From: Zooshikella harenae
GTDB taxonomy: Bacteria > Pseudomonadota > Gammaproteobacteria > Pseudomonadales > Zooshikellaceae
Assembly (NCBI RefSeq): GCF_018837975.1
Contig: NZ_JAGSOY010000004.1
Coordinates: forward strand, 1 to 64,000
Direction of reading: 5' to 3'
Length of the DNA: 64,000 nucleotides
In this document: positions 41,333 to 49,904 of the stretch, one piece after another
How the letters are laid out: every line of letters begins with the position of its first letter
Position numbering within the stretch: the first letter of the stretch is position 1
Position numbers and translations under genes: made by a program
The notes under the pieces: generated by a model
Told to the model about the DNA's origin: nothing
Seen by the model: the letters and a program-made list of their open reading frames with translations, nothing else
Database searches by the model: none

Positions 41333-41353
41333 TTGTCAATTTTCTGCTGACAA
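41333..41353. promoter_or_regulatory. Operator candidate 1: TTGTCA-N9-TGACAA
   Basis: Inverted repeat of 6-bp arms with a 9-bp spacer, only two bases upstream of the regulator's ATG (minus strand). The same design occurs again at 41404-41424, so it is likely a binding site for the TrmB-like protein, used for autoregulation. Confidence 0.55.
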
Positions 41354-41403
41354 TTGCTCTATTCGTTAAATTATCGGTTATATATCATCCTTCGGCAATA
41401 CTA

Positions 41404-41424
41404 ATGTCAGTAAAGGAATGACAA
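41404..41424. promoter_or_regulatory. Operator candidate 2: ATGTCA-N9-TGACAA
   Basis: Second copy of the inverted repeat with the same 9-bp spacer. It spans the glmS ribosome site (AAGGAA) and ends three bases before the glmS ATG. The centres of the two copies are 71 bp apart, close to seven helical turns, which would allow looping. Confidence 0.55.
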
Positions 41425-41427
41425 TCA

Positions 41428-43263
41428 ATGTGTGGTGTATTTGGTTATATTGGTAAAGACAACGCAGTAACAACGGTTGTACAAGGTTTACAACGATTAG
41501 AATATCGAGGCTACGACTCTTGGGGCTTAGCTATCCCGATAGAAAATAACATTGAGGTTTATAAAACACTTGATCCACTCTATACAGCAGATACAGTCCC
41601 CATCGACTTCAAAAGTACAATCGCGCTAGGCCACACTCGTTGGGCGACACATGGCGCAGTCAATATGACCAATTGCCATCCCCATGTATCGACATCCAAA
41701 CAATTTGCGTTGGTACACAATGGTATTGTTGAAAACTATCAGACACTTAAAGCACAACTTAAATCACAAAATGTCAGTTTAATCAGTGACACTGACACAG
41801 AAGTCATTGTCCGCCTGATTGAACTAGAGCTCAGCAAAATGAAGCAAATCGATGAGTTCTGTGAAGAAAGCCCACTAACCGCCGATGACTATCAGGAAGC
41901 ATTTGGCCGCGTATTTAAAGTACTTAAAGGACGTAATACGCTAGTGTTGATTTGTGCAAACCTAAATTTACTACTTGGCATACGGAATGGTTCACCACTG
42001 ATAGTGGGTATTACCTCAGATGCCTCCAATAACCATGATAGTTATAAAGAGCTTTTTATAGCTTCTGACTATTATTCATTTGCCAAGCATACTAATACTT
42101 GTCTACTCCTTGATAACTGGCAAATGATTCGCTGCGAACAAAACAATGTAAGCATTATTGACTTAAAAACCAATCAGACAATACCGAGCAATTGGCAAGA
42201 ATTTGAACGTCATACATTAGAACTCTCACGAGAGGGCTTTTCCCACTTTATGTTAAAGGAAATTCAAGAACAGTGGTCAACCATAACCAGGGCTACAGCC
42301 ATTGATCCTCTGGCACTTGAAAATCTGATCCATGCAATGAATCAAGCGAAAAATATTTATATAACAGGGGCTGGTGCAGCTTTTTTTATTGGTGAGCAAA
42401 TTGCCTCCATTTTGCGGGAAATAGCAAATATTTTTGTCATCCCTGTTCCTGCTTATGAGGCAAAAAGTTATTTACCGACCATGCAAGCAGGTGATGTTCT
42501 CATTGCAATCAGCCAAAGTGGTGAAACTGCAGATACACTCAACTTTATTGAACAAGCCAAACAAAAAGATGTACTGATTGCGAGTGTCGTTAATATGCCT
42601 GGAGCTATGATGTCACGCCTTTCTGACTTTCCTTTTTTAAGTTATGCCGGTCCTGAGGTTTGTGTATTATCGACAAAAAGCAGCACCTCTCAGTTAGCAT
42701 TTGGCTATTTACTCGCACAAACAATTGTCGACCAATATGAATCAGCTAAATACAACATTGACCGACTCTCACACCAACTCAGTCACTATTTTACTGATGA
42801 TAACCTGCAAAACATCGCTGATCTCGCTAAAACAGTTACTGGTGAACATATTTATTTATTAGGCAACCAGCAATTTATAGGTGCCAGCAAAATTGGTGCG
42901 CTTAATATTAAAGAAGCCAGCTATGTTCATGCCGAAGCCTTTGCTGCGGGTGAATTAAAACATGGTGTCATTGCACTTATTGAAAAAGGAACTCCCGTCA
43001 TTTGTTTTATGAATAAGCGAAATGAAACCTATATGACGGCTATTGCATCTGAGGTAAAAGCACGTGGTGGTATGATCATTGGCATCAGCGAACAACCCAA
43101 TGAGCTTTTTGATCATATGATCCGCCTCCCCTCACCTGATAATCCTGCAAATGTAATAAGCCATATCATACCCTGCCAGTTACTGGCCTATTACCTGGCA
43201 ACTCAAAGAGGATTAAACCCAGATAAACCACGAAACCTTGCAAAAAGTGTAACTGTCATATAA
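41428..43263 (+). CDS. glmS: Glutamine-fructose-6-phosphate aminotransferase
   Basis: Makes glucosamine-6-phosphate for peptidoglycan and LPS. The N-terminal class II glutaminase begins MCGVFGYIG with the nucleophile Cys2. Two SIS sugar-binding domains follow (ISQSGETADTLNF and the C-terminal pair), and the end LAKSVTVI is canonical. 611 residues, normal. AAGGAA ribosome site. Whether this is the only glmS in the genome cannot be seen; many relatives keep glmS next to the atp operon, so this may be a second or relocated copy. Confidence 0.95.
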   Translation: MCGVFGYIGKDNAVTTVVQGLQRLEYRGYDSWGLAIPIENNIEVYKTLDPLYTADTVPIDFKSTIALGHTRWATHGAVNMTNCHPHVSTSKQFALVHNGIVENYQTLKAQLKSQNVSLISDTDTEVIVRLIELELSKMKQIDEFCEESPLTADDYQEAFGRVFKVLKGRNTLVLICANLNLLLGIRNGSPLIVGITSDASNNHDSYKELFIASDYYSFAKHTNTCLLLDNWQMIRCEQNNVSIIDLKTNQTIPSNWQEFERHTLELSREGFSHFMLKEIQEQWSTITRATAIDPLALENLIHAMNQAKNIYITGAGAAFFIGEQIASILREIANIFVIPVPAYEAKSYLPTMQAGDVLIAISQSGETADTLNFIEQAKQKDVLIASVVNMPGAMMSRLSDFPFLSYAGPEVCVLSTKSSTSQLAFGYLLAQTIVDQYESAKYNIDRLSHQLSHYFTDDNLQNIADLAKTVTGEHIYLLGNQQFIGASKIGALNIKEASYVHAEAFAAGELKHGVIALIEKGTPVICFMNKRNETYMTAIASEVKARGGMIIGISEQPNELFDHMIRLPSPDNPANVISHIIPCQLLAYYLATQRGLNPDKPRNLAKSVTVI

Positions 43264-43276
43264 AACAATAAATATA

Positions 43277-43335
43277 ATACCCTTCGAAGTGGGTATCTTA
43301 GCTTTCACAAATCGCTAAATGAATCTCGAAGGGTA
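43277..43335. repeat. Palindromic repeat after glmS (ATACCC/GGGTAT family)
   Basis: Contains ATACCC (43277-43282) facing GGGTAT (43291-43296) and, at a larger scale, TACCCTTCGA (43278-43287) facing TCGAAGGGTA (43326-43335). The inside includes TTCACAAATCGCT (43304-43316), shared with the copy at 18189. Nested hairpins; may act as glmS terminator. Confidence 0.6.
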
Positions 43336-43356
43336 CATAACAAACTGTAGTACAGT

Positions 43357-43626
43357 ATGAAAAATGAACGATCAACAATACAAAACTGGTTCGTTTACCT
43401 TATCGACTCTGATGCAGGTCTTTACTGTGGCATTACCACTGATGTTAAACGACGTTTTAGTGAGCATCAATCGGGGAAAGGCGCTAAATTTTTTCGCCGT
43501 GCAGCCCCCAAGCAAGTCGTTTATATAGAACGTCACACTAATCGTACAAACGCTAGCCGACGTGAAAATCAAATAAAGCGTCTAACCCGTAAAGAAAAGT
43601 TACAGCTAATTGCAGACTCAAAATAG
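43357..43626 (+). CDS. GIY-YIG nuclease family protein (YhbQ type)
   Basis: 89 residues. The compact GIY-YIG domain is complete: FVYLIDSDAGLYCGITTDVKRRF supplies the GIY (here VYL) and YCG triads, then the catalytic Arg (VKRRFSEHQ), GKGAKFFRRAAP, and the Glu in RRENQIKRLTRKEK. Belongs to the UPF0213 group, small stand-alone members whose E. coli form YhbQ acts on DNA. Stands between glmS and a membrane-bound hydrolase gene. Confidence 0.88.
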   Translation: MKNERSTIQNWFVYLIDSDAGLYCGITTDVKRRFSEHQSGKGAKFFRRAAPKQVVYIERHTNRTNASRRENQIKRLTRKEKLQLIADSK

Positions 43627-43729
43627 CACGACGCCAACAATTACGGTTACGTCATAATTCATCACAATCAATCCATGATTCTGCCAGACTTCTATGTTTC
43701 ACTTTCCCCTCTCGAGGAGATTTGGCTTC

Positions 43730-44239
43730 ATGTTCATTGCACATTTACCTGCAGGTTACCTCATATCAAAATATTGGGTATCCAAATTCAATGAAAATAA
43801 AGATAACGGTAAGTTATTGCTAGCTATCGGACTATTTAGCAGCATACTGCCAGATCTTGACCTTATTTATTTTTACTGGATAGATAATCAACTGCATTCC
43901 CACCATACTTATTGGAGTCAAATTCCAGTTTTCTGGCTAGGTCTTTTTTTAGTTTTGCTACTTATCTCAACAGTCACACAAAAACAGATAATAAAACATA
44001 TAATAGTTATAGCTGCCTCATGCATTATACTTCACCTTATATTAGATACTGTTGTCGGTGATATTTTATGGTTATATCCTTTTAATAATATCCCTTATGC
44101 CTTATTTCATATTAATCCAAAATATAGATGGTGGGTGCTTAACTTTTTTCTTCACTGGTCATTTCTATTTGAAATCGGAATTATCCTTGTTGCGTGGCAA
44201 CGGTTTTTGAACACCAGAAAAATTGTACGAAGTGAGTGA
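43730..44239 (+). CDS. YdjM-like membrane-bound metal-dependent hydrolase family protein
   Basis: Four to five membrane segments. Begins MFIAHLPAGYLISKYW and has the family pattern LFSSILPDLDLIYFYWIDNQLHSHHTYW (conserved Asp and His residues near residues 45-65) and a second HLILDTVVGDILWLYP. 169 residues from ATG 43730, which has GAGGAG upstream; an ATG 36 bases earlier is less likely. Family members are annotated inner-membrane hydrolases but the substrate is unknown. Confidence 0.7.
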   Translation: MFIAHLPAGYLISKYWVSKFNENKDNGKLLLAIGLFSSILPDLDLIYFYWIDNQLHSHHTYWSQIPVFWLGLFLVLLLISTVTQKQIIKHIIVIAASCIILHLILDTVVGDILWLYPFNNIPYALFHINPKYRWWVLNFFLHWSFLFEIGIILVAWQRFLNTRKIVRSE

Positions 44240-44342
44240 GTTTGCGTGAACATTTTTAGGGACTCGAAAAAACAAAGTTTGTGCTCAAAAAAATTACACC
44301 TCCGTTTAAAGTGTCTTATAAAAACCACAAAATCATCATTCA

Positions 44343-45482
44343 TTACTCTAAAGATAAAGGATTATCTGCCCTAACACCTCTCAAACAAGGCAACGTATTT
44401 GGTGATTCCGCGTTCGAGGCATGATAATGATATACCTTGAATGGAAAATCTTTAGTAATCCCCACATGTCCACGACACTGATCTAAATCTAAAGGCTCTT
44501 GCCCATTTATATCTAGATGGGCATAAATAGGATAACCATCCATAGCGAAACCTATGAGTGTGTTAACAGTTTGAGGCACATACAGACAGCGTACATCATG
44601 TATGTTATGTGTTAGCAGCACATTATTAATGGTTTCAGGAAACATATGGAAATGATAAAAACCCGATGGATCCTGATGACCTCCGCAAGGATCTACCGCA
44701 GGTAGATCACCTACTGGGCCTTTGCTGCCATCAGGCATTTTAGGTCCATTAACAATAGAAGGCGCAGGTCCATTAATGGGTACACCATACAGTGAAACTC
44801 CCACTAGACTTAATACATTATCAATAGGACTTGGTTCTTTCCGTAGAGTAGGATTCGCAGGTATTAAATATTTTAACTTCAATTTATAATCAGGGTCAGC
44901 CTCTAAACAATATTTCTTTGTTCTATTTCTTTGGTTAACAACATCATTTGGATGAGCAATACGTACCTTGCCTCTGTCATCGACAATATCAAATCCATCC
45001 GTTTCCATTGCCATCAATAATTTATGATTAATCGGCTGCAACCCCGGATTACTCACACCATCATAATCATAAATACCTCCAGTCTGATCAACGCTTTTAG
45101 GACAATAAGGTCCTTCTGGTAATGGGTTGCTTATAAAAACGAGCTCAATACAAGTCGCTATTTTATTTGTCTCTAAGTTACAGTCTTTAAAGCCAAAAGA
45201 AATAGGGCTGGAAAAGTACTTAAAATCACTTGGGCTCATCAAATATGAAAGCGTAGGCTCACTTTCTGAGTGGCATAAGTTCGGCAAGATAGTAAAAACT
45301 ATTAAGGGCACCTCTAAAAATAGTGATTTTTTTGTAAGAGCAAGGAAGCACTGCACGGAGGACCGCAGTGTATAAGGAATACATGAGGATCCAAGTACAG
45401 CGCTGACACAGCTATCACGAAAAAAGTGCATTTTTAGAGATACCCTTAATGGAAATAATGACTTTAATTGAGGTCCTAACAT
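44343..45482 (-). CDS. Secreted YHYH-domain protein with a transposon-interrupted signal peptide
   Basis: The conserved part (about residues 110-379) is the YHYH domain: DPCGGHQDPSGFYHFHMFPE, IGFAMDGYPIYAH, then LDQCRGHVGITKDFPFKVYH-YH and a Cys near the end. Other members are secreted and of unknown function. Residues 1-12 (MLGPQLKSLFPL) and 61 on (IVFTILPNLCHSESEP) would make a normal signal peptide if joined. Residues 13-60 come from a 140-bp MITE plus one TTAA copy, 144 bp or 48 codons, without a stop. Whether the interrupted leader still exports the protein is unclear. Confidence 0.75.
   Translation of the reverse strand: MLGPQLKSLFPLRVSLKMHFFRDSCVSAVLGSSCIPYTLRSSVQCFLALTKKSLFLEVPLIVFTILPNLCHSESEPTLSYLMSPSDFKYFSSPISFGFKDCNLETNKIATCIELVFISNPLPEGPYCPKSVDQTGGIYDYDGVSNPGLQPINHKLLMAMETDGFDIVDDRGKVRIAHPNDVVNQRNRTKKYCLEADPDYKLKLKYLIPANPTLRKEPSPIDNVLSLVGVSLYGVPINGPAPSIVNGPKMPDGSKGPVGDLPAVDPCGGHQDPSGFYHFHMFPETINNVLLTHNIHDVRCLYVPQTVNTLIGFAMDGYPIYAHLDINGQEPLDLDQCRGHVGITKDFPFKVYHYHASNAESPNTLPCLRGVRADNPLSLE
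45306..45445. mobile_element. 140-bp MITE inside the YHYH-protein signal peptide
   Basis: Terminal inverted repeats GGGCACCTCTAAAAATAG (from 45306) and, on the other strand, GGGTATCTCTAAAAATGC (from 45445); they go on to match in a T run. Flanked by TTAA on both sides (45302-45305, 45446-45449), a 4-bp target duplication. No transposase frame inside. The termini and palindromic TTAA target suggest mobilisation by an IS5-group transposase, which is inference. Confidence 0.75.
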
Positions 45483-45523
45483 AAATATTGTTTCAGCCGA
45501 ATAAGTTAAATAAGTACGAGTAA

Positions 45524-45649
45524 TATACCCATAACGAAGGGTTTTTAGGGGCAGCCGTCAAGTGATGAAGCCTCAGGAGCTTATATTAATAAGTGACTGG
45601 GGTGAAGAACGCTGACAACAAACCCTAAAAATGATTCGTGAAGGGTATA
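45524..45649. repeat. 126-bp element with 27-bp inverted arms (ATACCC/GGGTAT family)
   Basis: Outer arms 45524-45550 and 45623-45649 match at 22 of 27 positions: both run TATACCC-N5-GAA-N3-TTTTTAGGG. The sequence GAATCATTTTTAGGGTTTGT (minus strand, part of 45617-45637) recurs almost exactly at 56267 and in a diverged form at 45964. No coding frame inside. Confidence 0.65.
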
Positions 45650-46085
45650 GAATAGTTTTATGTATTTTCATCACTTTTACTCTAGTACCGTTTCATGACA
45701 AGCAAAAAACAACCTTACTAAGAATTAAACCCTAACACATAAAAAACTGTCGCAAATCATCGCAAAAAATACAAAAATATATTAACTCAACCACTTTTAT
45801 CTTCATTAAAAATCTTTAATTATAAATATGACAACTACATCAGCTATACTATTTATAGTTATATATTTATGAAAATATACTCTTACCGAAGGAGTATTAA
45901 TAATTGTTAAGATAAAAGCCAGTATGCAGCCTAATAATTGCTTAAAATGTACCTTTCACTAACCATTTTTTAGCGTTTGTTATGGGCATATCGCAAATAC
46001 TGCAACAACAACATGCCCCACCAAAAATCATTTTCTGTGGCGATATATTGAACTAAAATCAGTATTTTCACTGGAAGTTTAGTAA
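45650..46085. other. Non-coding region with a diverged repeat copy
   Basis: 436 bp of AT-rich DNA. At 45964-45991 is a diverged copy of the same core (CATTTTTTAGCGTTTGTTAT followed by GGGCATAT). An ATACTC / GAGTAT inverted repeat lies at about 45877-45897. No gene seen. Confidence 0.4.
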
Positions 46086-46884
46086 ATGAATACTCATACA
46101 TCGGCTGGACCCACTACCCTATTTTTATCTCATGGTGGCGGTCCTATGCCACTTTTAGGCGATGAAAGCCACCAAGAAATGGTACACAACTGCGGGAACC
46201 CTGCTAAAACCCTCTGCAATTTTGCTTATTAGTGCTCATTGGGAAGAAAGCCAACCAACTATTACGAGTGGCAAAACACCTTCTTTAATCTATGACTACT
46301 ACGGATTCCCAGAAGAGTCATATCGTATTCAATACCCTGCTATTGGGGATCCTCAATTAGCTCACACTATTTACCAGCAACTAAAAAAAGATGGTATAAA
46401 CGCAAAGCTGGATGCACAAAGAGGATTTGATCATGGGCTATTTGTTCCCTTAAAGATCATGTATCCAGAAGCTGATATTCCTTGTATCCAGTTATCTCTT
46501 ATGAATAACCTCAACCCTGCTGAGCATATCAAATTAGGCGAATCCATAGCCAAGATAGCAAATGACGACTTACTGATTATCGGTTCAGGATTTTCATTCC
46601 ACAATATGAAAGCTTTTTACTCAGAAAGAACCCGTGATATCAAAACAAAAAATGAGGCCTTTGAAACATGGCTTATCGATACATGTTCAAATAAGGCTCT
46701 TTCTGAACAACAAAGAACCATGCGTTTGGAAAACTGGGAACAAGCACCTCATGCTAGATTCTGTCACCCAAGAGAAGAACACTTATTACCACTACATGTG
46801 TGTTATGGTGTGGCCAAACGAGCATGTGCACAATATTTCGAGTTATCTATTCTAAACAAAAAGGCAAGCATTTATTGTTGGTAA
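46086..46884 (+). pseudogene. DODA-type extradiol ring-cleavage dioxygenase, frameshifted
   Basis: LigB/DODA (YgiD) family: single-metal enzymes acting on catecholic compounds such as DOPA. The N-terminal piece from ATG 46086 (TTLFLSHGGGPMPLLGDESH) carries the first metal histidine. The rest is one frame over, readable from about 46190 (TLLKPSAILLISAHWEESQP, then GFDHGLFVPLKIMYPEADIP, IGSGFSFHNM, the other metal and acid residues) to 46884. A single extra base near 46165-46200 explains the shift. The downstream frame alone has an ATG at 46162 but lacks the first histidine, so it would be inactive. A sequencing error is possible. Confidence 0.7.
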
Positions 46885-47008
46885 GATGAATACATGTGGT
46901 CTTTTCAACTCACTATTATCTGGCAATAAAGCCATTAAATGCAACTTTCTTGCTACATCATGGTCAAATTGTTCACTTATTGTCCAACAACTCACTCTAC
47001 ACATTAAT

Positions 47009-47404
47009 ATGCTGGTAACAATAGCAAGGTTTTCATTTCCCTACGAAGCCCAAATTGCTTGGGCAAAACTTGATGCAGAGGGTATTCCTGCCTTTATTGC
47101 TGACGAGCATACGATTAATATGCAATGGCTTTATTCAAATGCCTTAGGTGGAGTACGTTTACAGGTACCAGAAGAGTACGCTGAACAAGCACAACGTATA
47201 TTAAGCGAGAATAGAGCACATGATTTAGTTACACAGGAGGGCAGTAGTAGTTTACCTTGCCCTCAATGTGGTAGCTCTGACACTGAATATTACCAATACG
47301 GAAAACGTTGTGCTTTTCTTGTGTTCTTATGTATTGATTTTCCACTTTATCCCGTTAAACATGGCATAAAATGTAACCATTGTGGATATAAAACAAAGTT
47401 ATAA
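47009..47404 (+). CDS. DUF2007 domain protein with zinc ribbon
   Basis: 132 residues from ATG 47009. The N-terminal half is the small alpha-beta DUF2007 fold (IARFSFPYEAQIAWAKLDAEGIPAFIAD...LQVPEEYAEQAQRIL), thought to bind a signal ligand. The C-terminal half has a zinc-ribbon-like pair of CxxC motifs (CPQCGSSD and CNHCGYKT) with a hydrophobic patch between. A longer frame from 46886 would add 41 unrelated residues and overlap the dioxygenase end. Function unknown. Confidence 0.7.
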   Translation: MLVTIARFSFPYEAQIAWAKLDAEGIPAFIADEHTINMQWLYSNALGGVRLQVPEEYAEQAQRILSENRAHDLVTQEGSSSLPCPQCGSSDTEYYQYGKRCAFLVFLCIDFPLYPVKHGIKCNHCGYKTKL

Positions 47405-47440
47405 ATTAGTCTATACTCTTTAAATACAACAACTTTTACG

Positions 47441-48280
47441 CTACTCCCGATACTTCTGACAAGTGTCTGAGTCATACAACCAAAGCATTTGTCCAAACAT
47501 CCCCCGCACACACTCTATACTCATGTTGGTGTTAAGCGTCATTTCTCCTGCTTGACCATCTTTACTTACTTCAACTGTCCACTGAGTCTGTACATTAAAA
47601 AATGAATCCCAGCTTTTCCCATCCATTAATAAATCTAAAAACTTTGCTTCTACTCCAGGTAGCGTCGTGAGCTTAAATGGAATTGTTTGGCTGACACTCA
47701 CATTTTCTTTGGGAGAATATCCACGAAAATTGAACAATAATGAGGAAGGTATGTATTCACCATTCCGACTTCTTACTTTACAGTCAATGTCCCTTGAAAC
47801 ACTACATACTGCTTGTGCTTTTCCATGGTTATCGACCTCAATATTCTGAACGTTATAGAGCGTCTTTGATGCCTTAGCATAAACAGGGGAAAGTGACAGC
47901 CCAAGCTGTTGGGCTTCAGCTTGGAGTTGTTTCATATTACTTGCTTTAGCATTAGGTGATAAAATACCAAAGATACGTAAATACGTTTTCCCTTTAAATA
48001 AGCCACTTGACTTCATTTCCTTATCAATTGTTATACTTGGTTCACTTCCTCTTACTTCAATACCTCCTTGTTTTGAAACAAACCATATAAGACTTTGGTC
48101 AGTTGAGTCCGCAAAGAGGTAAAAGTTATCCTGCATATCCTTACTGAAATAATGAGAAATATCATTATCTAACGGACTAACTGGCTTTGCAGATAATGAA
48201 GAGGTAGAAATGATAGAAAAAGTAGATACTGAAAATAGTCCTAAATATTTTAGCCATTTATTGATTATTTTTACTAACAT
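47441..48280 (-). CDS. Secreted hypothetical protein
   Basis: 279 residues from ATG 48280 with AGGGA upstream. Sec-type signal peptide MLVKIINKWLKYLGLFSVSTFSIISTSSLSAKP, cut probably after LSA. The mature part is beta-rich and has six cysteines, including CSVSRDIDCKV and the C-terminal CVRGMFGQMLWLYDSDTC, likely disulfide-bonded in the periplasm. No known domain recognised. An ATG six codons earlier is possible. It is not in an obvious operon. Confidence 0.6.
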   Translation of the reverse strand: MLVKIINKWLKYLGLFSVSTFSIISTSSLSAKPVSPLDNDISHYFSKDMQDNFYLFADSTDQSLIWFVSKQGGIEVRGSEPSITIDKEMKSSGLFKGKTYLRIFGILSPNAKASNMKQLQAEAQQLGLSLSPVYAKASKTLYNVQNIEVDNHGKAQAVCSVSRDIDCKVRSRNGEYIPSSLLFNFRGYSPKENVSVSQTIPFKLTTLPGVEAKFLDLLMDGKSWDSFFNVQTQWTVEVSKDGQAGEMTLNTNMSIECVRGMFGQMLWLYDSDTCQKYRE

Positions 48281-48470
48281 ATATGTTTTCCCTAACATAA
48301 ATACTATTGAGCTTTACCTATAATAAAGAGCATACCTCACTATAATGGTATAAATCACACTAGTTAGTTTTTAACCAATAAACAACTGTAATATTGTATT
48401 AATTATTCCTTTAATACTTAGATTTCAATACATATAAATACATGTATTAATACTCTAAATATTAGCGTTC

Positions 48471-48497
48471 GTGTAAGGAAAATCCTTTTTCTTACAC
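48471..48497. repeat. Inverted repeat downstream of the FabF-like gene
   Basis: GTGTAAG (48471-48477) and CTTACAC (48491-48497) with a 13-nt centre that is itself AT/GC palindromic (GGAAAATCC). Lies in the 277-bp gap between the secreted protein gene and fabF-like gene; may end the latter's transcript, but the T-rich tail is on the plus strand. Nothing else seen in this gap. Confidence 0.35.
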
Positions 48498-48575
48498 ATT
48501 TATTTATCAATTACCTGCCAAACAGTCAGTACTTTTGACTTGTGTAAAGACATGTAAAAACAAGCATAAAATCAC

Positions 48576-49841
48576 TTAATTCCAATGACGAAAGACCACA
48601 CTTGCATTCACACCACCGAAACCAAAGCCATTAGACATAGCATACTCAATTTGCATAGCGCGTGATGAACAACTCACCAAATCAATACCTGCCGCGGCCG
48701 AATCTGGATCTTCTAAATTAAGTGTGGCTGGTGCTGTTTGGTTACGTAAAGCAAGTATTGTATAAATAGCTTCTAACCCACCAGCCGCACCCAATAAGTG
48801 TCCTGTTGAAGATTTTGTAGCACTCACCGCAACCTGTCGATTATTGCCAAATACTGATTTAATCGCTTCTATTTCACCTTTATCGCCAACAGGCGTTGAT
48901 GTTGCGTGTGCATTTATGTGTTGAATTTGTTCAGGCTTTAAGCCCGCCTGAGACAACGCCAACTTCATAGCTCTGGCTGCACCTCTACCATCTTCAGGAC
49001 CAGCTGTCATATGGTATGCATCAGCGGTTGTACCATAACCCACCAGCTCCGCTATCGGCTTGGCCCCACGCGCAAGTGCATGATCAAGGTCTTCAATGAC
49101 TAACATACCCGCACCTTCTCCCATAACAAAGCCATCACGCAACTTATCAAAAGGACGAGATGCTCGTTCTGGCGTATCATTGAATGATGTAGAAAGTGCA
49201 CGCGCAGCAGCGAAACCTGCCAGACTTACTTTATCAATACAAGCTTCTGTACCACCACATATAGCAATATCGGCTTCATTCATTGCAATCATCCTAGCAG
49301 CGTCTCCCACAGCCTGGACGCCTGCTGCGCAAGCTGTTACAGGTGTTCCTATTGGTCCTGTAAATCCATACTTAATAGTGATGTGCCCCGCTGCCAGGTT
49401 AGAAAGAAACGAAGGTATCGTAAAAGGTGAAAGCCGTTTAGGTCCACGATGATCAACCGTTCGTACCGCTCCTGCAATAGCAGGAAAACCACCAACACCA
49501 GACGCTATTACTGTGGCTGTACGTTCCTTCTCTTGTGAAGTTAATGGTTCCCACCCTGCCATAGACAATGCCTCTTGAGCAGCGGCAAGTCCAAAAAGAA
49601 TAAAGCGATCCATTTTTCGCTGTTCTTTAGGTGATGCTACGAGATCAGGATTAAATCCAGCGATGCTGTCTTCCGTAATATCAGGTACCACACCTGCAAC
49701 TTTTACTGGAAGATCATTAACCATATCACCAGGTAAATAGCTTACGCCTGATTTCCCCTGTAAAAGCCGAGACCAACTAGTTTCAACGCCACATCCAAGT
49801 GGTGATACCAGACCCATGCCAGTTACAACAATTCTTTGCAT
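48576..49841 (-). CDS. Beta-ketoacyl-ACP synthase II-like protein (FabF family)
   Basis: Condensing enzyme. The active-site cysteine is in PVTACAAGVQAVGDA, the two histidines in INAHATSTPVGD and KSSTGHLLGAAGG, and the C-terminal NGFGFGGVNASVVF loop is intact. 421 residues from ATG 49841 with AGAAG upstream. The main fabF normally sits in the fab cluster with acpP; this copy stands beside an HxlR regulator, so it is probably a second, conditionally used KAS. Secondary-metabolite genes are absent here. Confidence 0.88.
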   Translation of the reverse strand: MQRIVVTGMGLVSPLGCGVETSWSRLLQGKSGVSYLPGDMVNDLPVKVAGVVPDITEDSIAGFNPDLVASPKEQRKMDRFILFGLAAAQEALSMAGWEPLTSQEKERTATVIASGVGGFPAIAGAVRTVDHRGPKRLSPFTIPSFLSNLAAGHITIKYGFTGPIGTPVTACAAGVQAVGDAARMIAMNEADIAICGGTEACIDKVSLAGFAAARALSTSFNDTPERASRPFDKLRDGFVMGEGAGMLVIEDLDHALARGAKPIAELVGYGTTADAYHMTAGPEDGRGAARAMKLALSQAGLKPEQIQHINAHATSTPVGDKGEIEAIKSVFGNNRQVAVSATKSSTGHLLGAAGGLEAIYTILALRNQTAPATLNLEDPDSAAAGIDLVSCSSRAMQIEYAMSNGFGFGGVNASVVFRHWN

Positions 49842-49904
49842 ACGCAACTTCTACCTTACAGTTAATGAATGGTTATAGATCTCACCAGATGCTGGAGAGC
49901 CATA

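Noticed and set aside
45127-45375. 82-codon plus-strand frame across the MITE edge
   Set aside because: Antisense to the YHYH gene and crosses the transposon boundary; chance frame.
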